Shown: one piece after another, positions 23,286 to 31,655 of the stretch
How the letters are laid out: each line of letters starts with the position of its first letter
Numbering within the stretch: the stretch's first letter is position 1
Source of the DNA: Actinophytocola gossypii
GTDB taxonomy: Bacteria; Actinomycetota; Actinomycetes; Mycobacteriales; Pseudonocardiaceae
DNA: 41,955 bases
NCBI RefSeq assembly: GCF_025165815.1
Contig: NZ_JAFFZE010000034.1
Location: 1 to 41,955 of the forward strand
Direction: 5' to 3'
The notes under the pieces: generated by a model
Told to the model about the DNA's origin: nothing
The model's database searches: none
Seen by the model: only the letters and a program-made list of their open reading frames with translations
Program-made: the position numbers and the translations under genes

Positions 23286-26261
23286 GTGGCCACACGGCCC
23301 CCGATCGGGATGCCAAAACTTTCCCGACGCGCCAAGATATTGCTCAGCATCGCGGGTGCACTCATCCTGCTGCTGCTCGTGGGCGCCCGACTGCTCGACA
23401 CCTACGTCGACTGGTTGTGGTTCGGCGAGGTGGGGTTCCGGTCGGTGTTCACCACGGTCCTGCTCACCAGGATCGTGTTGTTCTTCGCCATAGCCGTGCT
23501 GGTCGGCGGACTGCTCGCGGTCAGCCTGACCATCGCCTACCGCAGCCGGCCGGTGTTCGTGCCGGTCTCCGGCGCGGACGACCCGCTGGCCAGGTACCGC
23601 TCGACGATCGTGCAGCGGGTGCGGTTGTTCGGCATCGGCATCCCGGTGGTCGTCGGCCTGATCGCCGGCGCGACCGGCCAGGCGGACTGGCAGCCGGTGC
23701 AGCTGATGCTCAACGGCACCGCGTTCGGCACCACCGACCCGGAGTTCGGCAAGGACATCGGCTTCTACGCCTTCTCCCTGCCGTTCATCACCTGGCTGAT
23801 CACCTGGCTCTACGTCGCGGTGATCATCTCGCTGATCGGCGCCGTGGTCACCCACTACGTGTTCGGCGGCATCCGCCTCGGCACCAGGGGTGACAACTTC
23901 TCGGTACCGGCACGGGTGCAGCTGTCGATCACCGCTGGCGTGTTCGTCGTGATCCTCGGCATCGACTACTTCTTCGACCGGTACGAGTTGCTGTTCTCCA
24001 ACCGCAACGAACTGTTCGACGGCGCCACCTACACCGACCTCAACGCGGTGCTGCCGGCGAAGCTCATCCTGATGTTCATCGCCGGGTTCTGCGCGGTGGC
24101 CTTCTTCGTCGGCGCGTTCGTGCGCAACCTGCAGCTGCCCGCGATCGCGATCGTGCTGCTGATCCTGTCCAGCATCCTCGTCGGATGGGCCTGGCCCGCG
24201 GTGCTCGAGCAGTTCTCGGTGAAGCCGAACGCCGCGGAGAAGGAAGAGGAGTCGATCGAACGAAACCTCGTGGCGACCAGGAACGCGTTCGGGTTGACCG
24301 AGGAGCACGTCGAGTACACCGACTACGACGGCAGGCCGGACGGAACCGCGGACGAGACCGCACAGCTCGTCCGCGAAGACACGGGCACGGTGCCGAACCT
24401 CCGACTGCTCGACCCGAACATCCTGTCCCCGACCTTCACCCAGCGCGTCAGTGGCGAGAACTTCTACGGCTTCCCGGAGAAGCTCGACATCGACCGGTAC
24501 GAGGTCGACGGCAAGGTGCAGGACTACATCGTCGCCGTCCGCGAGATCAACACCAACGGTCTGGCGGAGAACCAGCGGTCGTGGATCAACCAGCGGATGG
24601 TCTACACCCACGGCAACGGCTTCGTCGCGGCGCCGGCCAACAAGATCGACCGGGCGTTCAACACGGAGGACTCGGAGAGCGCCGGTAGCGGCAACCAGGG
24701 CGGATACCCGGTCTTCGAGGTCAGCGACGTGCAGGCGCTCGAGCGGGACGCCGAGATGAACATCCCGGTGGAACAACCCCGGGTCTACTACGGCGAGTTG
24801 TTCGCCGATCCCGACTACGCCATCGTCAACGCCCGGGGTGAGTACGACACCCCGACCGACAGCAACTACAGCTACGAGGGCGCGGGCGGGGTGCCTCTCG
24901 ACAACTTCTTCGACAGGTTCGTGTTCTTCGCGCACTACGGTGAGCGGAACATCCTCTTCAACGGGGACATCGACGAGAACTCGAAGATCATGTACGACCG
25001 GGACCCGCGGCACCGGGTGGAGAAGGTCGCCCCCTGGCTGACCGTGGACGGGGACCCCTACCCGGCGGTGGTCGACGGACGCATCAAGTGGATCGTCGAC
25101 GGGTACACGACGCTGGACAACTACCCGTACTCCAAGCAGACACCGCTCGGCGAGGCGACCGCGGACGCACTCACCGGCGTGGCCAGGCAGGAAGACCGGG
25201 ACATCAGCTACATCCGCAACTCGGTCAAGGCGGTCGTGGACGCCTACGACGGCACCGTGACGCTGCACGCGATCGACGACAAGGACCCGGTGCTCAGGGC
25301 GTGGGAGAACGTCTTTCCCGGCACGGTCAGCCACGAGCTGCTGAACGACACGACCGGCAAGTTCGACGAGCTGAAGAGTCACTTCCGCTATCCGGAGGAC
25401 ATGTTCAAGGTCCAGCGGGAACTGCTCCAGCGGTACCACGTGGACAACGCGCAGGAGTTCTACCGCACGCAGACCTTCTGGGACGTCGCCCCCGACCCGA
25501 CGGCGGGGAACGCGTCGGACGCCAACGCGGCGAAGCAGCCGCCGTACTACGTGCTGGCGCAGGCGCCCGGCCAGGAGGAACCCACCTTCCAGTTGCAGAG
25601 CGCGATGACGCTGCTGCAACGACAGTTCCTGGCCGCATGGGTCTCGGTGTCATCGGACTGGGATGAGTACGGGAAGATCAGCGTGCTGAGACTTCCCACG
25701 ACACAGGGTCAAACCGAGGGCCCGGTGCAGGTGCAGAACACGTTCCAGACGACTGACGAGTTCACCCAGGACAGAACGCTGTTCGGTAACACGGATGTCG
25801 ACGTGCGAAACGGCAATCTGCTGACACTGCCGGTGGCGGGCGGATTACTGTACGTGGAGCCGATCTATATCCAGCGAAGTGACGAGAACGCGTTCCCGCA
25901 GCTGGCGAGGGTGCTCGTGTACTTCAACGATCAGGTCGGGTACGGGTCGACCATCCAGGAGGCGTTGGCCGACATCTTCGGTGAGGGAGCCGGGCAGACC
26001 GCACCCGCGCCGGAGGAGGAGGAACAGCAGCCACCGGAGGACGGCGAGTCACCCCCGCCGACCCAGGGCCAGCCACCGCCGCCGGGTGGCGGTGGTACCG
26101 ACTCCGAGCTGGACCAGGCGCTGCAGGAGGCGTCTGACGCGTGGGATCGCTGGCTGGCCGCGCGGGATGCCGATAACTACGCCGCCGAAGGCGAGGCGCT
26201 GGCCGACCTCGAAGCGGCGATGGCGGCTATCGACCAGGCCCGAGGCAACGGCGGAGGCTGA
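23286..26261 (+). CDS. UPF0182 family large integral membrane protein
   Basis: A 991-residue protein. The N-terminal ~300 residues hold about seven transmembrane helices, starting with ILLSIAGALILLLLVGARLL, with the family motif YVDWLWFGEVGFRSVF right after the first helix. A large ~600-residue extracytoplasmic domain follows (rich in Asp/Tyr, with LDIDRYEVDG and NYPYSKQTPLGE), then an acidic Pro-rich linker (EEEEQQPPEDGESPPP) and a C-terminal helical hairpin. The function is unknown; it is conserved in actinobacteria, next to the PDZ protease. The GTG at 23286 has AGGAG at 8-nt spacing. Local codon use near 25650-25900 is slightly less GC-rich than the rest. Confidence 0.93.
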   Translation: MATRPPIGMPKLSRRAKILLSIAGALILLLLVGARLLDTYVDWLWFGEVGFRSVFTTVLLTRIVLFFAIAVLVGGLLAVSLTIAYRSRPVFVPVSGADDPLARYRSTIVQRVRLFGIGIPVVVGLIAGATGQADWQPVQLMLNGTAFGTTDPEFGKDIGFYAFSLPFITWLITWLYVAVIISLIGAVVTHYVFGGIRLGTRGDNFSVPARVQLSITAGVFVVILGIDYFFDRYELLFSNRNELFDGATYTDLNAVLPAKLILMFIAGFCAVAFFVGAFVRNLQLPAIAIVLLILSSILVGWAWPAVLEQFSVKPNAAEKEEESIERNLVATRNAFGLTEEHVEYTDYDGRPDGTADETAQLVREDTGTVPNLRLLDPNILSPTFTQRVSGENFYGFPEKLDIDRYEVDGKVQDYIVAVREINTNGLAENQRSWINQRMVYTHGNGFVAAPANKIDRAFNTEDSESAGSGNQGGYPVFEVSDVQALERDAEMNIPVEQPRVYYGELFADPDYAIVNARGEYDTPTDSNYSYEGAGGVPLDNFFDRFVFFAHYGERNILFNGDIDENSKIMYDRDPRHRVEKVAPWLTVDGDPYPAVVDGRIKWIVDGYTTLDNYPYSKQTPLGEATADALTGVARQEDRDISYIRNSVKAVVDAYDGTVTLHAIDDKDPVLRAWENVFPGTVSHELLNDTTGKFDELKSHFRYPEDMFKVQRELLQRYHVDNAQEFYRTQTFWDVAPDPTAGNASDANAAKQPPYYVLAQAPGQEEPTFQLQSAMTLLQRQFLAAWVSVSSDWDEYGKISVLRLPTTQGQTEGPVQVQNTFQTTDEFTQDRTLFGNTDVDVRNGNLLTLPVAGGLLYVEPIYIQRSDENAFPQLARVLVYFNDQVGYGSTIQEALADIFGEGAGQTAPAPEEEEQQPPEDGESPPPTQGQPPPPGGGGTDSELDQALQEASDAWDRWLAARDADNYAAEGEALADLEAAMAAIDQARGNGGG

Positions 26262-26301
26262 CGACACCCGGCGAAGCCGATCTCGAGGAGTCTGACTGAC
26301 G

Positions 26302-26340
26302 AGGTCCTGACGTCGATGCCCGGCATCGACGTCAGGACCT
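26302..26340 (+). terminator. Terminator of the UPF0182 gene
   Basis: A perfect 19-bp inverted repeat (AGGTCCTGACGTCGATGCC and its complement) around a single central C, 40 bp after the stop codon. The innermost pairs would open to form the loop. There is no T-tract. Confidence 0.78.
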
Positions 26341-26525
26341 TGGCATGTGGGTGCGCATGCAGGACGCCTCGACGCGCTTGCGCTGCCTTCAGCGCCCACC
26401 GCAGGGGGGTGGCTGAACATGGGGGCTGGTGGCGCGTTCGGCCGCACTGTGGATGCCGGTGGGTTGGCCCCGTTCGACCGTGGGGTGGGTTGCTGGGGTT
26501 GGCGCCGTTCGATGGTGGAGTGGGT

Positions 26526-26600
26526 GTCGCTGGGTAGGCGTGGTTCGTCGGTGGGTGGGTCGCTGGGTAGGCGTGGTTCGTCGGTGGGTGGGTCGCTGGG
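26526..26600. repeat. 33-bp tandem repeat, about 2.3 copies
   Basis: Two identical 33-bp units (26526-26558 and 26559-26591, each beginning GTCGCTGGGTAGGCGTGG) are followed by a 9-bp partial third copy. The unit is a multiple of three, and a minus-strand frame reads an 11-residue PTDEPRLPSDP repeat, but no gene is otherwise supported. It abuts the truncated end of the IS110 relic. Confidence 0.85.
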
Positions 26601-26609
26601 CTGGCCCCG

Positions 26610-26955
26610 TCCATCGCTGGGGTGGATGCCGGTGAGTAGGCCGCGGACCGCGTTGACCTCGCCGGCCAGGTCGTTATCGAGCCGGGTCAGCACGTTCAGC
26701 TCGGGCACGGCTTCGTTGTCGACGTCGACCGGTGCAGCGTGTGGGGCGGGCGTCGTCGACGATGCTGATGGGGTCGGTCTTGGCGCGGCGTGGGTGGATG
26801 TCGGCGGTCTAGCGCATCGCCAGTCGGGCGGACGGGCATGTGGTGGCGCGCCGCGCGGGCGAACGGGACCGGTAGCGCTCGGACCGTCGCGCCGGTTGGA
26901 CGACCGTGACCAGCAGCTGGCTGGCCACTGGGCGGGCTTGTCGAACACGGTCCGC
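26610..26955 (-). pseudogene. Degenerate IS110-family transposase (N-terminal DEDD domain relic)
   Basis: On the minus strand, segments in different frames join into the N-terminal half of an actinobacterial IS110-type transposase. They are QLLVTVVQPA, then TVRALPVPFARAA (shifted frame), then ARLAMR-stop-TADIHPRRAKTDPISIVDDARPT, then (frame shifted again) VDVDNEAVPELNVLTRLDNDL and GEVNAVRGLLTGIHPS. The order and wording correspond to the family pattern DQPATIGALPVAVAR...LPGLAMRRIADLHPG.AKTDARDA..IAD.AR...RGLLT.IHP. At least three frameshifts and one in-frame TAG (26811-26809) kill it. The C-terminal serine-containing half is absent. No ends of the element could be defined. Confidence 0.8.
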
Positions 26956-27323
26956 GGTCGGGTCGCTCCTCAGTAGCGGCAGCGCGTCGTGCAGCCGTCG
27001 CTGTCCGGGTCGGGATTGACCGCGTGGTGCGTGCACGCTACGGGTGGCTCAGCGACGCTTGGACGGACGCTTGCGATCCCCCCGGGAGGCTGGGAGCCGG
27101 GGGCCCCGGAACGCGCATCAGGCGTGGAACGAACGGGCTCGGACACGAGCGGGCGAGTGGCCGAGGGGGGCGCTCCGGCGAGCCGGTTGGGGGCTATTCG
27201 GGGTGGGGGTCGTGGCGGCGGCGCATGCGCATTCTTCGATTTGTGACGGCCGCCGTGGTCGAGTGCGCGGTCGGTGTTGGTTCGAGAAATGGTCGAACAT
27301 CGGCCGGGGTCACGGACAAGCGA

Positions 27324-27356
27324 AGAACGGCCCCTCGGGGGACGAGAGGCCGTTCT
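27324..27356. terminator. Hairpin downstream of lsr2
   Basis: A 14-bp stem with one mismatch (AGAACGGCCCCTCG at 27324-27337 with CGAGAGGCCGTTCT at 27343-27356) and a GGGGA loop, 121 bp beyond the lsr2 stop. It is the likely lsr2 terminator; a plus-strand user is not evident. Confidence 0.6.
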
Positions 27357-27476
27357 CACTTATCGAGAACTCGCACCCTACGGGCGCTGGCGGGCAGGGC
27401 GCCTGTTATCTACTGTGGACACTCGAGCCGATCGGCCGGGTCCACGGCGGGCGTGCGGTCGAACGCGCCCGAGGAG

Positions 27477-27881
27477 TCAGCCCTTCTTCGCCCGGGTGCG
27501 CCGCTTGGTCGCCGGCGAGGTCGCCTTCGGCTTGGTCTCCGCCTGGGCGGCCTTGTACGCCTCGACCACGTGCGAGGGGATCCGGCCACGGCCGGCCAGC
27601 TCGAAGCCGTTCTCCTGTGCCCACTCCCTGACCTGCGCAGCCTCGTTGGCACTCGCTGCCTTGCTGCCGGCAGCCGGGCGGGTACCGCGCTTGATCCGAC
27701 CGCCGACCCGCCGCGCCGACTCGACGTACTCCGACAGGCTCTCGCGCAGTCGCTCGGCGTTCGCCTCGGTCAGGTCGATCTCGTAGGTGACGCCGTCGAG
27801 ACCGAAGAGGACGGTCGTCACGTCCTGCGAGCTCGTCCCGTCGAGATCGTCAACGAGCTGAACCAATACCTTCTGTGCCAT
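27477..27881 (-). CDS. lsr2: Lsr2-family nucleoid-associated xenogeneic silencer
   Basis: A 134-residue H-NS-like protein that oligomerises and coats AT-rich DNA. The N-terminal dimerisation domain is MAQKVLVQLVDDLDG...VTYEIDLTEANAERLR (1-60), and the C-terminal DNA-binding domain has REWAQENGFELAGRGRIP with the minor-groove RGR at 98-100, followed by HVVEAYKAA. A basic tail of ~21 residues (TKPKATSPATKRRTRAKKG) extends past the usual end; the family is commonly near 110 residues. ATG 27881 has GGGAG at 7-nt spacing. A 6-bp inverted repeat (GCACGA/TCGTGC, 27905-27920) lies just upstream. It sits beside a decayed insertion sequence. It may be one of several Lsr2 paralogues in the genome. Confidence 0.95.
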   Translation of the reverse strand: MAQKVLVQLVDDLDGTSSQDVTTVLFGLDGVTYEIDLTEANAERLRESLSEYVESARRVGGRIKRGTRPAAGSKAASANEAAQVREWAQENGFELAGRGRIPSHVVEAYKAAQAETKPKATSPATKRRTRAKKG

Positions 27882-28270
27882 TCGGTTGCTCCCTCGACCG
27901 CCGCGCACGAACAATCGTGCACACCCGTTGGTTTGTGACGGAACAGTAGCAAATATCTTCCTCGACCCTGGAACGAACGTCTGACGTGCGGTGTTCCCGC
28001 TAGTCCAGATGTCCAGACTCGAGCCGGCTGTCCCGTAAGTGATAGCGCCCGGGGGCGCTTTTGTTCGCCGATATCCTGCCTGGCTTCGTCCCGACCGTCC
28101 ACACCGGAGCCGCCTTAGGGCAGAATTCTGTGGTGTGACGTCGGTTACCCGGAGCCGGCTCTGGTCCGGGGTGGACGTGGGTGCGTCGTCACCGGTGAGG
28201 TTCTGAGGAAGGTGCCCATGTATGACAACAGCCGGACCGACGTATCATCGGTCCGGCTGTCGCCATCTCT
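27882..28270. other. Intergenic region between lsr2 and tRNA-fMet
   Basis: 389 bp with no gene. It contains the lsr2 upstream region (inverted repeat 27905-27920), a short hairpin AGCGCCC/GGGCGCT with TTTT at 28044-28062, and the tRNA terminator hairpin at 28228-28260. A less GC-rich patch lies near 27940-27960. Confidence 0.6.
28228..28260 (-). terminator. Terminator of the tRNA-fMet gene
   Basis: A 13-bp perfect stem (ACAGCCGGACCGA with TCGGTCCGGCTGT) and a 7-nt loop lie 11 bp past the tRNA 3' end on the minus strand, followed by TGTCAT, weakly T-rich. Confidence 0.75.
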
Positions 28271-28347
28271 TGGTAGCGGGGACAGGATTCGAACCTGCGA
28301 CCTCTGGGTTATGAGCCCAGCGAGCTACCGAGCTGCTCCACCCCGCG
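28271..28347 (-). tRNA. Initiator tRNA-fMet (anticodon CAU)
   Basis: A 77-nt cloverleaf read on the minus strand: starts CGCGGGGTGGAGCAG, has the anticodon loop CTCATAA, the T-loop GGTTCGAATCC and an encoded CCA. Two initiator hallmarks are visible: C1 faces U72 (no Watson-Crick pair at the acceptor end), and the anticodon stem has three consecutive G:C pairs (GGG/CCC). It is therefore the initiator, not the elongator, tRNA. Confidence 0.96.
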
Positions 28348-28361
28348 CTGTTGTGTCACTA

Positions 28362-28390
28362 ACTATACATGCCTTCGGAGGGCCGTGTAC
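28362..28390 (-). promoter_or_regulatory. Promoter of tRNA-fMet
   Basis: On the minus strand the -10 is TATAGT (28367-28362), one base from the consensus, 14 bp before the tRNA 5' end. A weak -35 GTACAC lies 17 nt upstream. Confidence 0.65.
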
Positions 28391-29054
28391 GGGGCCCCCT
28401 GTTTGGGGTCTGACCTGCGGGTTTCCGCTCTGGCGAGGTCTGCGGTGTCCGAGTTCGGCGCTCGCGGGAACGGGGGGCGTCGTCCGATGTCGAAGCGATG
28501 GCCGTTCGGCGCATGGATCGGATCGGCTCGACGGCCGTCGCGAGGGGGGGGGTGGGGTTCATCCCGGAGCCTGTCCACACAGGACCACCTCGGCGCTTGG
28601 CGCACCGCGTTGGTGCGAATGCCGTACACAGGTGACTGTCCGCCTCGCACGCACCTCCTGTCGCGGCGGGACGATGCGCGTGCATCCGCACGGGCGTTTT
28701 CCGCTCCGGAGGGCGGAAGCCGGTTCCGGAGAGCCTCGCCGTCACATTTGTACCCGGATGGAGTAGTGCCCGTTTCCGCCGTGATCGTGGCCGTCGGGCG
28801 GTGTCGGTCGGGGCCGAGTGCGGGGCGCGATCACGGTTGCGGCAAGGGCGATCCCCGGCGATTTCGGTGCCACGACTGGCCCGGACGCGCGCGCGCTCGT
28901 GACCGTTCTCGCTGGTACGGGGATCGTCGCCGTGTTTCCGGGTGACATGTCTTTTGCGCGGCTAAGAATTTTTGGGCCACGCAACGGGGTCGGCGAAACT
29001 CGGCGTACAGTTCGACTGGACTCCCGCTCAACAGTCCCAAAAGCCCCCGTCGCG
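28391..29054. other. Gene-free stretch between tRNA-fMet and the PadR gene
   Basis: About 660 bp. Open frames on both strands lack plausible starts and conserved motifs. A run of nine G occurs near 28543. No RNA gene or mobile element was recognised. Confidence 0.5.
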
Positions 29055-29087
29055 CCACAGTGGACAGATGCTCGGCCACTGTGGACA
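29054..29087. promoter_or_regulatory. Tandem palindromic operator-like repeats upstream of padR-like gene
   Basis: GCCACAGTGGACA (29054-29066) and GCCACTGTGGACA (29075-29087) are direct repeats with a 21-bp period (two helical turns). Each contains a 9-bp palindrome-like core CCAC-w-GTGG, and the two cores are complements of one another. The repeats end 29 bp before the PadR start codon, which suits autoregulation. Confidence 0.6.
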
Positions 29088-29116
29088 CCGACGCCTGTTC
29101 GTGGCACGGTGGAGTG

Positions 29117-29617
29117 GTGTCTGAACTGAATGCAACCGCCGCCGCCCTACTGGGGCTGCTGCACGACGGCCCGGCAACCGGTGGACAGCTGGTCTCGGCC
29201 GCCCGTGACCGATTCGGCTCCTTTTTCAGCGTCACCCGGAGCCAGGTTTACCGGGAACTCCCGGCGTTGGCCGACGCGGGCCTCGTCCGGCTGGGGAAGC
29301 AAGGCCCGCGTTCGAGCCAGCAGTACGTCGTGACGGCTGCCGGCAAGAAGGCGTTCAAGAGCTGGCTCGCCAGCGAGCCGGGCCCGGACCACCTCCGCAG
29401 CCCGCTGATCCTGCGCCTCGTGCACGCGAACGCACTGACCGTCCGCCAGCGCACCGCCCTGATCGACTCGGCGAAGCGGATCTACGCCGAGGAGCAGGAC
29501 GCGCACAAGGCAGCGGTGAAGGCCGCGGAGGACCCCTACGCCAAGGCCATCGCCGAGTTCGGGGTCGCCCGCGCGAAGGCGGTGCTCAAGCTGCTGGACG
29601 CCATTCCCATCTCCTGA
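29117..29617 (+). CDS. PadR-family transcriptional regulator
   Basis: A 166-residue regulator. The PadR winged helix occupies residues ~5-80: AALLGLLHDGPATGGQLVSAA, then SVTRSQVYRELPALADAGLVRLGKQGPRSSQQYVVTAAGKKAFKSWL, which is the conserved recognition helix plus wing. The C-terminal ~80 residues form the helical dimerisation part (PADR-Vir-like C-terminus). Tandem palindromic repeats 30 bp upstream are candidate autoregulatory operators. The start is the second of two adjacent GTGs (29114, 29117); either is possible. It lies 48 bp before prfB, but prfB has its own -10. The ligand and targets are unknown; no adjacent efflux gene gives a clue. Confidence 0.9.
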   Translation: MSELNATAAALLGLLHDGPATGGQLVSAARDRFGSFFSVTRSQVYRELPALADAGLVRLGKQGPRSSQQYVVTAAGKKAFKSWLASEPGPDHLRSPLILRLVHANALTVRQRTALIDSAKRIYAEEQDAHKAAVKAAEDPYAKAIAEFGVARAKAVLKLLDAIPIS

Positions 29618-29665
29618 GTCGGTCGGCGCCCGGGTTCACGACTTCGCCGAGTAACCTCTTGAGAC

Positions 29666-30769
29666 GTGAACCCGGACGTCGCAGCTGACCTCAACGATCT
29701 GTCCGACACCCTCGCCGGAGTCGAGCAGGTGTCGGACCTGGCCGCGCTGCGCTCGCAGATCGCCGATCTCGAGCAGCAGGCCGCCCGGCCGGACCTCTGG
29801 GACGACCCGGAGTCCGCGCAGCAGGTCACCAGCGCGCTCTCGCACAAGCAGGCCGAGCTCCGCCGTCTCGAGGAGCTGCGGCAGCGGCTGGACGACCTCG
29901 GGGTGATGTACGAGCTCGCCGAGGAGGAGGGCTCAGCCGAGGAGTCGGCCGAGGCAGACGAGGAGCGCGCCCGGCTCCGCGCCGACATCGCCTCCCTCGA
30001 GGTCCGCACCCTGCTCTCCGGCGACTACGACGAGCGTGACGCCCTGGTCACCATCCGTTCCGAGGCGGGCGGGGTGGACGCCGCGGACTGGGCCGAGATG
30101 CTCATGCGCATGTACCTGCGCTGGGCCGAGCGGCACGGCTACCCGGTCGAGGTCTACGACACCTCCTACGCCGAGGAGGCCGGCATCAAGTCGGCCACCT
30201 TCAAGGTCACCGCGCCCTACGCCTACGGCACCCTCTCGGTCGAGCAGGGCACCCACCGGCTCGTGCGCATCTCCCCGTTCGACAACCAGGGCCGCCGGCA
30301 GACCTCGTTCGCCGGCGTCGAGGTGCTGCCGTTCGTGGAGGCCGTCGACCACGTCGACATCCCGGAGAAGGACATCCGCATCGACGTGTTCCGCTCCTCC
30401 GGCCCCGGCGGGCAGAGCGTGAACACCACCGACTCCGCGGTGCGCATCACACACATCCCGACCGGCATCGTCGTGTCCTGTCAGAACGAGAAGTCGCAGA
30501 TCCAGAACCGGGCCGCGGCCCTGCGCGTCCTCCAGGCCAAGCTGCTCGAGCGCAAGCGCCAGGAGGAGCGGGTCGAGATGGACGCGCTCAAGGGCGACGG
30601 CGGCTCCAGCTGGGGCAACCAGATGCGCTCCTACGTCCTGCACCCGTACCAGATGGTCAAGGACCTGCGCACCGAGTTCGAGGTCGGCAATCCGGGCAGT
30701 GTCCTCGACGGCGACCTCGACGGCTTCATCGAGGCCGGCATCCGCTGGCGCCGGACCCAGGTGGCGTGA
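29666..30769 (+). CDS. prfB: Peptide chain release factor 2
   Basis: A 367-residue RF2 that reads UGA/UAA and triggers peptidyl-tRNA hydrolysis on the ribosome. The codon-recognition motif SPF is at about residue 203 ([15 protein letters not shown]), and the catalytic GGQ at about 249 ([20 protein letters not shown]). The N-terminal helical domain and the C-terminal [25 protein letters not shown] are as expected. The frame is open from the start, so there is no programmed +1 frameshift of the enterobacterial kind. The GTG at 29666 is preceded by TAACCT (29652-29657) with an 8-nt spacer, a leaderless start. It leads the conserved actinobacterial series prfB-ftsE-ftsX-smpB. Confidence 0.97.
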   Translation: MNPDVAADLNDLSDTLAGVEQVSDLAALRSQIADLEQQAARPDLWDDPESAQQVTSALSHKQAELRRLEELRQRLDDLGVMYELAEEEGSAEESAEADEERARLRADIASLEVRTLLSGDYDERDALVTIRSEAGGVDAADWAEMLMRMYLRWAERHGYPVEVYDTSYAEEAGIKSATFKVTAPYAYGTLSVEQGTHRLVRISPFDNQGRRQTSFAGVEVLPFVEAVDHVDIPEKDIRIDVFRSSGPGGQSVNTTDSAVRITHIPTGIVVSCQNEKSQIQNRAAALRVLQAKLLERKRQEERVEMDALKGDGGSSWGNQMRSYVLHPYQMVKDLRTEFEVGNPGSVLDGDLDGFIEAGIRWRRTQVA

Positions 30770-30900
30770 CCGGGCGCCCTGGCCCGACATCTGATCGCCA
30801 AACGGGTGCCGCGGGCCGCTGACCGCCGGAAACGTACCGCTGGCCGCCTGATCTCGCCTTCACAACAGCCTGATAACGGGCGGAGGTAGACTCGCGCCTC

Positions 30901-31590
<690 letters not shown>

Positions 31591-31655
31591 GCTCCCGCCC
31601 CCGAGTCCCCACTCGGCCACCCCCGACCGTCCAACCCCGAGGACACTTTCCCCCG

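Larger units (their letters stand above)
26341..27476. other. Gene-poor stretch with mobile-element debris
   Basis: About 1.1 kb without an intact gene. It holds a G+T-rich plus strand (26400-26640), a 33-bp tandem repeat, a decayed IS110-family transposase and, at its right end, a hairpin terminator for lsr2. The 26960-27320 part contains nothing recognised. Confidence 0.7.

Noticed and set aside
23178-25619. 813-codon minus-strand ORF opposite the UPF0182 gene
   Set aside because: Composition is typical of a reverse-complement shadow (VVVDDRL-type low complexity); no start or domain.
26526-26600. Possible CRISPR-like array
   Set aside because: The 33-bp units are directly adjacent with no spacers and there are only about 2.3 copies.
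27255-27310. tRNA-like T-arm (GGTTCGAGAA) before the lsr2 terminator hairpin
   Set aside because: No matching acceptor, anticodon or D-arm could be built around it.
28742-29129. Overlapping ORFs on both strands upstream of the PadR gene
   Set aside because: Neither has a plausible start or recognisable motif, and they overlap the operator-like repeats.
29666-30769. Programmed +1 frameshift in prfB
   Set aside because: The frame is open from the GTG start with no early in-frame TGA, so the autoregulatory frameshift is absent.
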